DNA from: Chloroflexi bacterium GWB2_49_20
GTDB taxonomy: Bacteria; Chloroflexota; Anaerolineae; Anaerolineales; Villigracilaceae
Reading direction: 5' to 3'
Length of the DNA: 51,026 nucleotides
Assembly (NCBI GenBank): GCA_001796335.1
Contig: MGMF01000012.1
Coordinates: 1 to 51,026, forward strand
Shown: one piece after another, positions 1 through 7,507 of the stretch
How positions within the stretch are numbered: position 1 is the first letter of the stretch
Layout of the letters: each line of letters opens with the position of its first letter
Program-made: the position numbers and the translations under genes
Notes under the pieces: model-generated
Databases searched by the model: none
Told to the model about the DNA's origin: nothing
What the model saw: only the letters and a program-made list of their open reading frames with translations

Positions 1-684
1 GCAAACAAGAGCTTCACCGTGGCCTCATCCGCATTTGTTTCCCAATTTACGAGCGATGCCTCCGGCTGGATCCCCCAGAATGGTTCTTGGAGTGTAGCCA
101 GTGGATTCTATCAGACGCCAGGTCTCGCCAATAAGTATGTCAGTTCGAGGCATAAATACAACTATGACACCTTTACCTATCAGGTCAAGTTGAGTCGCAC
201 GGGTTGCGCAAACTGTCCATATGGCCTCTATTTCAACGGCGCTCCTTTACCGCTTGGCTCCAATGGAAGCTGGAATAACGGATATTATTTCTTTATTGCC
301 GATACCGGTCGCTACCATATTGGGAAATATGACGGCGGCGTCTGGCATTCTCTTGTGGATTGGACCCCTTCCGCATTGATCTCCACCAGTTCGAATATAT
401 TGAAGGTGACCTACAATTCATCCACCCATTATGTACAATTCTTTATTAACGGCACCCGGGTAATCTACGGCTACTATTCCGGTTTTACTTCTGGAATGGT
501 GGGTGTCATTATTTACCAAGATGCCAGCGTGGGTAACCGCTTGTTTGTGGATTATGCCGTGTTGGCCCTGAGCGCCCCCGGTGCGCCCGGCGCCAAGCCC
601 GGCGGTGATGCCCTGGGAGGTATTTTTATTGACGATACGGTCCAGGTTGGGGGTACGGGAAGCCCCGATATGTCCTCTCCTTAG
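1..684 (+). CDS. Secreted protein with LamG/concanavalin-like beta-sandwich, C-terminal part only
   Basis: The reading frame is open from the first base, so the start lies outside the window; the GTG at 19 is probably internal. About 228 residues are visible. Residues 10-190 are rich in Trp, Tyr, Gly, Asn and Ser in alternating strands (for example NGYYFFIADTGRYHIGKYDG and VQFFINGTRVIYGYYSG), typical of a LamG/DUF1080-like carbohydrate-binding or adhesion jelly roll. Two Cys (GCANCPYG) are close enough to form a local disulfide. A Gly/Pro/Ala-rich tail (APGAPGAKPGG) follows and there is no C-terminal membrane anchor. Extracellular binding is inferred from the fold only; substrate unknown. Its frame continues open after the TAG stop (see next entry). 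Confidence 0.6.
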   Translation, partial: ANKSFTVASSAFVSQFTSDASGWIPQNGSWSVASGFYQTPGLANKYVSSRHKYNYDTFTYQVKLSRTGCANCPYGLYFNGAPLPLGSNGSWNNGYYFFIADTGRYHIGKYDGGVWHSLVDWTPSALISTSSNILKVTYNSSTHYVQFFINGTRVIYGYYSGFTSGMVGVIIYQDASVGNRLFVDYAVLALSAPGAPGAKPGGDALGGIFIDDTVQVGGTGSPDMSSP

Positions 685-873
685 AGACGACCCGATCCTG
701 TGCCCACGGAAAGGATAACGGCTGTCAGGACTGTCATCTGGGATAGCGGCGCAATAAATAATGTAATCCCTGTAATCGCTTCTGATATTTACGGTGTGTC
801 GCCTCACATCGGGATGGGTGGCTGGACCCCGGTACTCTGGCTCGGCGGGTTGGATGGTGCGCCTGGTTATTGA
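685..873 (+). other. In-frame open stretch directly after the TAG stop of the first gene
   Basis: Sixty-two sense codons follow the TAG at 682-684 in the same frame, ending at TGA 871-873. The translation (for example TAVRTVIWDSGAINNVIPVI) has protein-like composition. It could be a C-terminal extension cut off by an amber mutation, a separate small ORF from GTG 700 (no clear ribosome binding site), or chance. Nothing else coding is convincing between 685 and 1365. Confidence 0.25.
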
Positions 874-921
874 AGCTATTTTGGGCATCTCTAAGGTGGT
901 ATCTACTCACCATATCAGATT

Positions 922-1050
922 TTGTCACTGCGAGCGCAGCGTGGCAGTCTCCTCTCCGGCAAGGGGATTGCCACCCCAAAAAGCATCGGGGTCTCCGGCG
1001 TCGCTGGGAGGACACGATAAGCCAGTGCGTATGTGCTCCTCGCAAAGACA
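922..1050. repeat. Interspersed repeat with inverted ends
   Basis: The left end (TGTCACTGCGAGC at 923-935) and right end (GCTCCTCGCAAAGACA at 1035-1050) are imperfect inverted copies of each other. The centre holds a short palindrome around GGCAAGGGGATTGCC. The ends resemble the TGTCATTGCGAG-type short palindromic repeats found scattered in many bacterial genomes (recalled, not searched). It is non-coding and probably a degenerate non-autonomous element. The remaining gap from 1051 to 1365 holds no gene I can support. Confidence 0.45.
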
Positions 1051-1279
1051 GAAGATAGAGCTTTTTTACATTGAACAGCAGCGTTCTGCCACTGTGGAAT
1101 TAATCGCAATTATGGACGTGAGTAGATACCTAAGGCGAGAAACAATAGAAATCACACAATACAACCAGGGCGCATCCAGCAGATACCGCTGGATGGATAT
1201 TCGTTGTCAGGCAGCACGATTCGTCCAGTGGATGACAGGTGGCAACATGAAGTTCTGGTGTTAATGAGGGAGGTTATTT

Positions 1280-1330
1280 TAAAAAAATTGATTTATAATT
1301 CCTTGGAATAAATATTATAATTATTATGAC
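1280..1330 (+). promoter_or_regulatory. AT-rich promoter region upstream of the DUF1003 gene
   Basis: A run of A/T-rich sequence contains two TATAAT hexamers (1294-1299 and 1316-1321) and the palindrome ATTCCTTGGAAT. No -35 at ideal spacing is obvious. Position, 45-70 bp before the ATG at 1366, makes it the likely promoter of the DUF1003/two-component unit. Confidence 0.35.
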
Positions 1331-1365
1331 CTTTTAGGAAAACAAACTGAAAGGATTGTCATCTC

Positions 1366-1959
1366 ATGCACCCCACCCGGCTAAAACCAGAAGAAAAAAA
1401 AGCCAGCGAACAAGACAACCCGGCACTGAGTAAAGTGATCGAACGGAATATTCGCACGATCATCCATCTTCGTACAAAAGCCGCACGTGAACGCGGCCTG
1501 CAAGGCCGGATTGCTGACGCCATCACCTCCTTTTCGGGACGGATGATCTTTGCTTATGTGCATATCGTATGGTTTGGGATCTGGATCCTGCTTAACACCG
1601 GGCCGTTTGGCCTACGTCCTTTTGACCCATTCCCCTACGGACTTCTGACCATGATTGTATCGCTGGAAGCAATTTTTCTTTCAACATTTGTGCTCATCAG
1701 TCAAAACCGCATGGGTGAAGAGACTGAACGGCGTGCCGACCTGGATTTACACATTGGGCTGCTAACCGAGCATGAATTGACCCGTGTGCTGCAAATGTTG
1801 GACGCCATTCAAGATAATTTGGGTATCGTAGACCATCACGAAAGTGAACTGGCAGACCTTGAAATGGAGACCAAACCGGAAGATGTATTGGCTGAGATCC
1901 AACGACTTCAGGCCATTGAACTCGGCGCAAGAGGTGACCATCCTGAACAAAAAACCTAA
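1366..1959 (+). CDS. DUF1003 family membrane protein
   Basis: The protein has 197 residues. A charged N-terminus precedes a conserved DUF1003 block from about residue 50: ITSFSGRMIFAYVHIVWFG, the first membrane segment, then PFDPFPYGLLTMIVSLEAIF as the second, followed by the family signature FVLISQNRMGEETERRADLDL. A soluble alpha-helical tail follows (ELTRVLQMLDAIQDNLGI). The molecular role of DUF1003 proteins is not established. The start ATG at 1366 follows GAAAGGATTG. The 3' end overlaps the likely GTG start of the downstream histidine kinase, so the three genes to 4341 are probably one operon. Confidence 0.85.
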   Translation: MHPTRLKPEEKKASEQDNPALSKVIERNIRTIIHLRTKAARERGLQGRIADAITSFSGRMIFAYVHIVWFGIWILLNTGPFGLRPFDPFPYGLLTMIVSLEAIFLSTFVLISQNRMGEETERRADLDLHIGLLTEHELTRVLQMLDAIQDNLGIVDHHESELADLEMETKPEDVLAEIQRLQAIELGARGDHPEQKT

Positions 1960-3697
1960 GCTCCCGCAGTCTGAAAAAAAAGAATGGCAGTATCGAAGTG
2001 TTTTTGATGCTGTTACAGACGGGCTGATCATGATCGATCTTGAATCCGGATGCGTGGTTGAAGCCAACCCTGCAGTCTGCGCAATGCATGGCTACACTCG
2101 GGAAGAATTTCTCGGGATCCTCCCGGCAACTTTCATCCACGCCAGCAGTCAGCATATATTCCAGGACTACCTGCGCTCATTTCGATCCGGTGCGGTATTC
2201 GACACGCTGGCGCTGCACCTGTGCCGGGATGGCTCGCCGTTTCACGTCGAGTGGCGCGGAACGCCATTCTCCTTTCAAGACAAGCCTTGCCTGCTGGGTG
2301 TGCTGCGGGATGTTAGCAAGCGCATCCAGGCGGAAGACCATCTTCAAGAGCAATTCGAAATTCGTACCCGTGAGCAATCCACATTATTGGAGATCTCGCA
2401 CACCCTGGCCTCCACATTGGAGCTCCAGCCGGGCTTGATCCTGGATCAATTGCGGGAGATCATCGCTTACACACACGCGGTTCTTTTCGGGCTGACCGAC
2501 TCGACGCTGACAGCCCTGGCTGTGCGAGGTAGTCCCGGTACTAGAACGGGACGAGGTAGTCCCGGTTCTGGAACGGGGCGAGGTAGTCCCGCTTCCAATA
2601 CAGCCCCGGATGGTTCTGGGGGGGCAGACAGCATGACGAATAAACTGGAAAATGATGTTCCTTTCCAAATTCGCCTGGAGGGTCCCAAAACCCTGGCGAC
2701 CTTATTCAACAGTCACCAGCCGATCCGTATCCCCAATATAATCAGCGCCGACCCGGCGGCCGAGTTTCTCCGTTTGCTTCTGAATGGGGAAGCAGCTTTC
2801 CTTTTGGATGGCGTGGGTTCATGGATGTGGGTACCCCTGGCTGTCCAGGGACGTATCATCGGCGGCCTGGGTGTAGCTCATACCCGGCGGAACCATTTCA
2901 CTGCCCACCATGCCAGCCTGGCCCTGTCGATGGCCGACCAGGTCGCCATCACAATGGTTAATGCCGAACTGTACGAACAAGCCCGGGCGCTGGCTGCGCT
3001 GCAGGAACGCCAGCGCCTGGCGCGGAACCTGCACGATGCTGTCAACCAATCGCTCTTTTCAGCCGGCTTGATCGCCGAAGTTTTGCCAAGATTGTGGGAG
3101 CGCAACCCGGTCGAGGCACGGCAATCGCTGGAGGATTTGCGCCGGTTGACGCGCGGTGCACTGGCTGAAATGCGCGAACTTCTGGCGGAACTACGTCCTT
3201 CAGTCCTGACTGACAGCAGCCTGGGCGACCTGTTGCGGCAGCTGGCCAACGCCTTCACAGGCCGGACGAACATCACGGTCAGCGTGAACAACGCGGGAGA
3301 TCATGTTCTACCCCCGGAGATCCAGGTGGCATTCTACCGTATCTGCCAGGAAGCTCTTAACAATATTGCCAAACATGCCGGAGCCAGCCATGTGGAGATC
3401 GATCTGCAATATGAGACAGGTGAATCAAATGATACCGGTGCGGTACAGGCACCAACCCTTATAAAATATACTGGTTTTCCCCAGGTGGCAGTGGTCAGCT
3501 CGGTGGAAATGTTCATTCGCGATGATGGCCATGGTTTCGACCCAAATGAGATTACGGCACCCGGTCATTATGGGCTGGGAATGATGCGTGAGCGGGCCGA
3601 AGCCGTGAGGGCTTTGCTTACATTTTCCAGCCAGCCAGGTCATGGCACCAAGATCACCCTGTGCTGGCCGGGACCCCCGAAACAGGAGGCCCAATGA
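1934..3697 (+). CDS. PAS-GAF sensor histidine kinase, NarL/HisKA_3 type
   Basis: A cytoplasmic sensor kinase with no membrane segments. From the GTG at 1934 it has 587 residues. An upstream in-frame GTG at 1844 would overlap DUF1003 by 116 bases, so 1934, which follows AAGAG, is preferred. Domain order: PAS (about 17-125), a helical linker, GAF (about 165-345), HisKA_3 dimerisation helix with phospho-acceptor His367 in RQRLARNLHDAVNQS, then HATPase_c with N-box QEALNNIAKHA near 470-482, G1 box DDGHGFDP and GLGMMRERAEAV. It should phosphorylate the regulator encoded next, whose ATG overlaps the kinase TGA. Odd: a Gly/Ser/Pro/Arg tandem repeat is inserted in the GAF domain (2527-2604). Confidence 0.92.
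   Translation: MTILNKKPKLPQSEKKEWQYRSVFDAVTDGLIMIDLESGCVVEANPAVCAMHGYTREEFLGILPATFIHASSQHIFQDYLRSFRSGAVFDTLALHLCRDGSPFHVEWRGTPFSFQDKPCLLGVLRDVSKRIQAEDHLQEQFEIRTREQSTLLEISHTLASTLELQPGLILDQLREIIAYTHAVLFGLTDSTLTALAVRGSPGTRTGRGSPGSGTGRGSPASNTAPDGSGGADSMTNKLENDVPFQIRLEGPKTLATLFNSHQPIRIPNIISADPAAEFLRLLLNGEAAFLLDGVGSWMWVPLAVQGRIIGGLGVAHTRRNHFTAHHASLALSMADQVAITMVNAELYEQARALAALQERQRLARNLHDAVNQSLFSAGLIAEVLPRLWERNPVEARQSLEDLRRLTRGALAEMRELLAELRPSVLTDSSLGDLLRQLANAFTGRTNITVSVNNAGDHVLPPEIQVAFYRICQEALNNIAKHAGASHVEIDLQYETGESNDTGAVQAPTLIKYTGFPQVAVVSSVEMFIRDDGHGFDPNEITAPGHYGLGMMRERAEAVRALLTFSSQPGHGTKITLCWPGPPKQEAQ
2527..2604 (+). repeat. 27-bp tandem repeat inside the kinase GAF coding region
   Basis: Three consecutive in-frame copies of about 27 bp, each starting GAGGTAGTCCCG, encode RGSPG-type repeats. 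The first two copies are nearly identical; the third diverges after the first half. Each copy also contains a dyad (GTCCCG ... CGGGAC). The repeat looks like a recent expansion placed in a GAF loop. Confidence 0.75.
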
Positions 3698-4341
3698 CAA
3701 CGATTCCTTCATTACCCATCCGTGTCATGATCGTGGACGATCATACGATGGTGCGCCGAGGCCTGGCAACCTTCTTGAAAGTGTATGATGACTTTATACT
3801 GGCGGGCGAGGCCTCCGGCGGGCAGGCTGCCATTCAACTGTGTGCTCAAGTCCAACCAGATGTGATTTTAATGGATATGGTCATGCCAGACATGGATGGA
3901 GCCACTGCAACCCGGCTCATCCGCCAGCAGTTCGGATCGATCCAGGTGCTGGCTTTGACAAGTTTCAAAGAGGAATCCCTGGTCCAGGGGGCGCTGCAGG
4001 CTGGAGCCATCGGCTATTTGCTCAAGGATGTATCAGCCGATGAATTGGCCAGGGCCATCCGGGCCGCACATGCCGGCCGTGCCACGCTCTCTCCCGAGGC
4101 CGCCCAGGTGCTGGTGCATGCCGCCTCCCAACCCCCGCCACCCGGCTTTGACCTGACCGAGCGCGAGCTTGTTGTGCTGGTCTTGATGGTCGAGGGGTTG
4201 AATAACACCCAGATCGCCGCAAGGTTGATCGTCAGCCCTTCCACCATCAAATCCCACGTCAGTAATATCCTGTCCAAGCTGGGGGTTGCCAGCCGCACAG
4301 AAGCCGTCGCCCTGGCGCTGCGCAACCGCATCATTCCCTGA
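3694..4341 (+). CDS. NarL/LuxR-family response regulator
   Basis: 215 residues from ATG 3694, preceded by AGGAGG and overlapping the kinase stop as ATGA (translational coupling). Receiver domain 1-125: acidic pair in VMIVDDHTMVRRGL, phospho-acceptor Asp61 in VILMDMVMPDMDG, the switch Thr in ALTSF and Lys in GYLLKDVSADEL. The C-terminal LuxR-type helix-turn-helix runs about 150-215 (LTEREL ... NTQIAARLIVSPSTIKSHVSNILSKL). It is a DNA-binding transcription factor activated by the upstream kinase. Its targets are unknown; the downstream stress genes are plausible only by proximity. Confidence 0.95.
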   Translation: MTTIPSLPIRVMIVDDHTMVRRGLATFLKVYDDFILAGEASGGQAAIQLCAQVQPDVILMDMVMPDMDGATATRLIRQQFGSIQVLALTSFKEESLVQGALQAGAIGYLLKDVSADELARAIRAAHAGRATLSPEAAQVLVHAASQPPPPGFDLTERELVVLVLMVEGLNNTQIAARLIVSPSTIKSHVSNILSKLGVASRTEAVALALRNRIIP

Positions 4342-4354
4342 CCCCCTCTGCAGT

Positions 4355-4433
4355 CTCCCCCAAGTGGCGGAGATGAACACTCCCCGACCGATGGATGCGG
4401 TCCGGGGAGTGTTTGTTGTAAGATGAATTATAA
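4355..4433 (+). repeat. Structured ~78-bp element, copy 1
   Basis: Three conserved blocks: a dyad of the form CTCC-C-CCA-NN-TGG-C-GGAG (4355-4372), a GC-rich stem-loop ACACTCCCCG ... CGGGGAGTGT with a CGATGGATGCG loop region (4377-4412), and a conserved tail TTGTAAGATGAATTATAA (4416-4433). It lies 13 bp after the response regulator stop and 100 bp before the basic small protein gene. The stem plus T-rich flank could terminate transcription, but conservation of both flanking blocks suggests more than a terminator. Confidence 0.75.
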
Positions 4434-4533
4434 CAAGCATTCTGTTGAGTCGGTCCCAAATCTGAAGGGAGATCTGCGTTTCACCTGCTATTAAATGATG
4501 TGCGGATGAGAAAGAGTAAGTAAAGGAGAGAGC

Positions 4534-4767
4534 ATGCCAAAAAAATCAGGTGCTGGTAAAGCAAACAAGGGATCGTCTTCAATGAAATCTCGCTCTCATA
4601 AATCGGGGAGAGGAAAGACGTCCAAGTTTGGAGGCGGTTTCCGGCTAAAGGAACGAGGAAAAAGTATTGCCGGAGGCGTTAAATCCAAGTCCGGGTGTTT
4701 ATCGAAGCTGTTTATGCTGACCTTACCATTCATAGCCGTTGGGGCGTTGTTGTTCCTCATGTTTTAA
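4534..4767 (+). CDS. Small basic protein with C-terminal membrane anchor
   Basis: 77 residues. The first 55 are strongly basic and rich in Lys, Ser and Gly (KKSGAGKANKGSSSMKSRSH), so they are likely disordered and able to bind nucleic acid or anionic surfaces. A single hydrophobic helix (about 57-77, LSKLFMLTLPFIAVGALLFL) ends the protein. AAAGGAGAG precedes the ATG. I recognise no family. It sits in the stress-protein cluster behind copy 1 of the structured element and 44 bp before the dodecin gene. Confidence 0.7.
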   Translation: MPKKSGAGKANKGSSSMKSRSHKSGRGKTSKFGGGFRLKERGKSIAGGVKSKSGCLSKLFMLTLPFIAVGALLFLMF

Positions 4768-4811
4768 TAAAACCTCAAACCTATATCAACCCTAACAAAA
4801 GGAGAAATTCC

Positions 4812-5018
4812 ATGTCTGTAGCCAAAGTTTCTGAAATCATCGCATCTTCCCCGAAGAGTTTTGATGATGCCTTAAAGATGGGCATTGCACGCTCTCAAAA
4901 AACACTCAGGAATCTCAAGTCTGCCTGGATCGAAAACCAGCAGGTTCTGCTGGACGACGAAGGAAAAATCAAGGAATACCGGGTTCAGTTGAAGATCACA
5001 TTTGCTGTCGAAGACTGA
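4812..5018 (+). CDS. Dodecin family flavin-binding protein
   Basis: 68 residues from ATG 4812, after AAAAGGAGAA. The whole protein fits the dodecin pattern: SFDDALKMGIARSQKTLRNLKSAW, then a beta hairpin with DDEGKIKEYRVQLKITFAVED. The central Trp in KSAWI corresponds to the residue that stacks on flavin in dodecins. Family members form hollow dodecamers that store or quench flavin. Longer upstream in-frame starts run into the preceding gene and are not needed. A strong terminator follows at 5034. Confidence 0.92.
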   Translation: MSVAKVSEIIASSPKSFDDALKMGIARSQKTLRNLKSAWIENQQVLLDDEGKIKEYRVQLKITFAVED

Positions 5019-5033
5019 CTGAAGAGAATTCCC

Positions 5034-5053
5034 GCCGGATAATCCGGCTTTTA
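5034..5053 (+). terminator. Rho-independent terminator after dodecin
   Basis: A perfect 6-bp stem GCCGGA/TCCGGC with a TAA loop is followed by TTTTAT, 15 bp downstream of the dodecin stop codon. Confidence 0.85.
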
Positions 5054-5071
5054 TCAATCGCACGAAATCCC

Positions 5072-5105
5072 GTCTGCCAGGATGCAGGCGCTTTTCCTGG
5101 CAGAC
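5072..5105. promoter_or_regulatory. Perfect 10-bp inverted repeat upstream of GlsB-type gene
   Basis: GTCTGCCAGG (5072-5081) and CCTGGCAGAC (5096-5105) are perfect reverse complements around a 14-base loop. It is not followed by a T-run. It lies 33 bp before the ATG at 5139, so it may be an operator or a leader hairpin. Confidence 0.5.
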
Positions 5106-5138
5106 TAATGTTTCATTACTGTTAACCAGGAGAATAAA

Positions 5139-5519
5139 ATGATCAATTTTGTCATTTGGATCATCGCAGGGGCTTTGGTCGGTTGGGTAGCCAGTATCAT
5201 CATGCGGAGGAATAAGCGGCAGGGCTTGATTGGAGATATTATCGTAGGCATCGTGGGCGCGTTTGTAGGAGGCTACATCCTAAGCCCCTTATTCAATGTC
5301 AGTACCATTAACGAAAGCAATTTTAGCATCCCTGCCCTGTTGGTATCGGTGGGAGGCGCCATCATTCTGCTGATATTCTTCAAATTTTTCCGAAATATCG
5401 TCTGGCTCCTGGCGATCATCCTCATTGCTTTATCTATATACTATTATTTCACTTGCTGGCAAATGGGATCAAGCTCCGCCTTTTGCACAACCATCAGAGC
5501 ATGGCCATTCCTGCAATAG
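5139..5519 (+). CDS. GlsB/YeaQ/YmgE family small membrane protein, long form
   Basis: 126 residues, against about 80-90 usual for the family. The N-terminal 90 residues carry the signature IIAGALVGWVASIIMRR, GDIIVGIVGAFVGGYILSPLF and a third helix ILLIFFKFF. A fourth hydrophobic segment (NIVWLLAIILIALSIYYYF) and a short tail with two Cys extend it. Family members are stress-induced inner-membrane proteins once called transglycosylase-associated; their function is not settled. CCAGGAG precedes the ATG. It is the first of three paralogs in the window (also 6432 and 15947). Confidence 0.88.
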   Translation: MINFVIWIIAGALVGWVASIIMRRNKRQGLIGDIIVGIVGAFVGGYILSPLFNVSTINESNFSIPALLVSVGGAIILLIFFKFFRNIVWLLAIILIALSIYYYFTCWQMGSSSAFCTTIRAWPFLQ

Positions 5520-5559
5520 CACTGGCAACCAGCTGAACCTTACCACTCGCTTATTATCT

Positions 5560-5635
5560 CCTCCCCCAAGTGGCGGAGGCCAATACTCCCCGGCTGATGG
5601 ATGCATCCGGGGAGTATTGCTTGTAAGATGGTTTT
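5560..5635 (+). repeat. Structured ~78-bp element, copy 2
   Basis: It has the same three blocks as copy 1: dyad CCTCC-C-CCA-AG-TGG-C-GGAGG (5560-5579), stem AATACTCCCCGG ... CCGGGGAGTATT (5582-5618) and tail starting TTGTAAGATG (5621). Relative to copy 1 the pair C-G beside ACTCC/GGAGT is changed to T-A on both sides, a compensatory change supporting a real stem. The element ends exactly at the ATG of the next gene (5636), leaving no room for a Shine-Dalgarno site. Confidence 0.75.
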
Positions 5636-6118
5636 ATGACTCGTGTATTTCTCGCCGATGCTCAATTAGTTGAGCGCAATGCTTTGCGCGTGATGCTGCA
5701 GGATCTCTCCATGGATGTTGTCGGTGAAGCGGCAGACTGGCTGACCACATTAGCCCGGGCTCCTGCAACTCGATTGGACATGCTGGTCGTGGATTGGGGT
5801 TTGCTCCCGGTCGATCTGGGAGTACAGGCCCTGTCTGTCCTCCGCCAGGCCTGTTCAAATGCAATTATTGTCGTGCTCATCAGCCATCTGGATGCCCGGC
5901 AGCAGGCTGCCCTTTCCGCCGGCGCGGATGCTTTTATCAGTAAGAACGAATCGCCTGAGCGTGTAGCTGATCGCCTGCGCAGCGTGGCCGCAAGCGTTCC
6001 CATTAACATCAGCCAAATAGCGGACGGGAAGGGCTTGAACAACCGGCACATTAATTTGCCCCGAACGGCTGGCGCAAAAGAGGCAGATGTTAAAAATGAT
6101 CAGGAGGAACAAACATGA
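5636..6118 (+). CDS. Receiver-only response-regulator-like protein
   Basis: 160 residues. It has a CheY-like receiver (MTRVFLADAQLVERNALRVML; LDMLVVDWGLLPVDLG with the presumed phospho-acceptor Asp; IIVVLISHLDA; AGADAFISKNESPERV with the conserved Lys). The usual acidic pair is reduced to ADAQ, so metal binding and phosphorylation may be altered. No output domain follows, only a charged tail (GAKEADVKNDQEEQT). The start codon follows copy 2 of the structured element directly, so translation may be leaderless. The stop overlaps the CsbD start (ATGA), implying coupled expression. Confidence 0.8.
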   Translation: MTRVFLADAQLVERNALRVMLQDLSMDVVGEAADWLTTLARAPATRLDMLVVDWGLLPVDLGVQALSVLRQACSNAIIVVLISHLDARQQAALSAGADAFISKNESPERVADRLRSVAASVPINISQIADGKGLNNRHINLPRTAGAKEADVKNDQEEQT

Positions 6119-6354
6119 ACAAGGATGTATTCGAAGGCAAGTGGAAACAAATCCGAGGCGAGGCCAAAGCCTGGTGGGGCAAACTCACTGACGACGACCT
6201 GGACCGGGCTGCCGGGAAATTCGATGTATTCACCGGCTTGCTTCAGGAAAAGTATGGCTACACCCGCCAGCGCGCGGTTGACGAGATCGATAAGCGCGTG
6301 ACCGAGTATGAGACCCATTTAAAGAAAAATACGGTTGCCACCCCCGATAAATAA
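6115..6354 (+). CDS. CsbD family stress protein
   Basis: 79 residues, starting within the stop of the receiver-only gene, with AGGAGG upstream. It matches the CsbD core: VFEGKWKQIRGEAKAWWGKL followed by DDDLDRAAGKFDVFTGLLQEKYGY and TRQRAVDEIDKRV. CsbD-like proteins are small, highly charged, general-stress-induced proteins; their biochemical role is unknown. Expression coupled to a receiver protein is unusual and suggests the receiver belongs to the same stress response. Confidence 0.92.
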   Translation: MNKDVFEGKWKQIRGEAKAWWGKLTDDDLDRAAGKFDVFTGLLQEKYGYTRQRAVDEIDKRVTEYETHLKKNTVATPDK

Positions 6355-6431
6355 TCGAAAATCCAGCTCCAACCTGTTCCCGCCTGGGAAGGGGTTGCAG
6401 CATTCATTAATCATACCTAAAGGAGAAAAAA

Positions 6432-6689
6432 ATGAACATTCTTGTTTACCTTCTCGTTGCCGCGGTGATCGGCTGGATTGCGACTGAACTCATGCATGAC
6501 CGCTCAAACCTGCTGATCAATATTATTGTGGCCGTCCTGGGAGCATTCCTGGCAGGTTACTTCCTCAGCCCCATCTTCAAAGTTGGGACGATCAATGATG
6601 CGTTCACCGTTGGAACCTTTCTGGTCACACTCCTGGGATCCATCATCCTGCTGGCGATCCTCCGCCTGTTTCGTAGAGGCAGTCACTAA
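6432..6689 (+). CDS. GlsB/YeaQ/YmgE family small membrane protein
   Basis: 85 residues, the normal family size. Three hydrophobic helices: LVAAVIGWIATELM, IIVAVLGAFLAGYFLSPIF and FLVTLLGSIILLAILRLF, ending in Arg-rich cytoplasmic residues. AAAGGAG lies 7 bp before the ATG. Second paralog in the window. Confidence 0.9.
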   Translation: MNILVYLLVAAVIGWIATELMHDRSNLLINIIVAVLGAFLAGYFLSPIFKVGTINDAFTVGTFLVTLLGSIILLAILRLFRRGSH

Positions 6690-6847
6690 GCCGGATCGTT
6701 TCACGAAATATTTTATCCAAACCAGGTATCTTCTAAAAAATCTGGGTTGTGGTGTTTTTTACTGGCAGAGTCAGCCAAAAACACCCCACTTCCCCCCTCT
6801 TTATTGAGACGATACCAAACCAGGTTCAAAAAGAAAGAAGGATTAAA

Positions 6848-7261
6848 ATGACAGAAAACAGAGTTTCAGAAGTTCAGACGACCCAAAAAGAACCGGAAAG
6901 GGAACGACGTATTTTTACCTTCAAAGCCACCCAGCTGATCTGGCTTTTCCTGGGAATCCTCGAGGTCCTGCTCGCGCTGCGCTTTGCCTTGAAGCTGATC
7001 GCAGCCAATCCGGACAGCCCGATCGCTGCATTTATTTATGGTTTCACAGCGCTGTTCCTGCTCCCCTTTGCAGGGTTGACAGCGGAACCTTCAGCTGGCG
7101 GCATGGTGCTGGAAATTGCGACCCTGATCGCTATGGCGGTATACGCCCTGATCGCGTGGGCCATCGAAAGAGTAGTCTGGTTGATCTTTTACCGCCCGCA
7201 TGGACCCGTTGTGTCAACCACTCAAACTTCGTCAAGCGAAGAGCATCTTCATAATCCATAA
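6848..7261 (+). CDS. YggT-like membrane protein
   Basis: 137 residues from ATG 6848 (AAGAAGG upstream); further upstream codons are unlikely to be translated. A charged N-terminus (EVQTTQKEPERERRIF) precedes two or three membrane helices: IWLFLGILEVLLALRFALKL, FIYGFTALFLLPFAGL and EIATLIAMAVYALIAWAIER. The pattern EVLLALRF..KL..ANP followed by TALFLLPFAG matches YggT-type small membrane proteins as I recall them. The function is not defined; in this cluster an envelope-stress role is plausible. Confidence 0.7.
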   Translation: MTENRVSEVQTTQKEPERERRIFTFKATQLIWLFLGILEVLLALRFALKLIAANPDSPIAAFIYGFTALFLLPFAGLTAEPSAGGMVLEIATLIAMAVYALIAWAIERVVWLIFYRPHGPVVSTTQTSSSEEHLHNP

Positions 7262-7276
7262 ACCTTAGAGGCACGC

Positions 7277-7444
7277 ATGGATCATTCCGTCGATCAACAA
7301 GCATTCGAAACACAAGAACCAGCCAGTTTTTTAGTCAACCACCAGGTTTACGAAAACATCTTCAAATGGTTGGCTGACCTGATCCTGTTGACGGAGGCAG
7401 AACAAAAGGAAGCTGGTTTCTTTATTGAGAATCCTCATGATTAA
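7277..7444 (+). CDS. Small acidic protein of unknown function
   Basis: 55 residues (MDHSVDQQAFETQEPASFLV ... IFKWLADLILLTEAEQKEAG), beginning 16 bp after the YggT-like stop with AGAGGCACGC before the ATG. Composition and spacing fit a real gene: an amphipathic helix about 25-45 and an acidic net charge. No family recognised. Confidence 0.6.
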   Translation: MDHSVDQQAFETQEPASFLVNHQVYENIFKWLADLILLTEAEQKEAGFFIENPHD

Positions 7445-7507
7445 ATTTCCAGTAATTAAACCGGTAACCGAAACGATCAATCGAGACACCAGTTTAGGAG
7501 AAACAGA

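Noticed and set aside
1844-1933. Longer N-terminus of the histidine kinase from GTG 1844
   Set aside because: It would overlap the DUF1003 coding region by 116 bp and adds residues outside the PAS domain; GTG 1934 has the better context.
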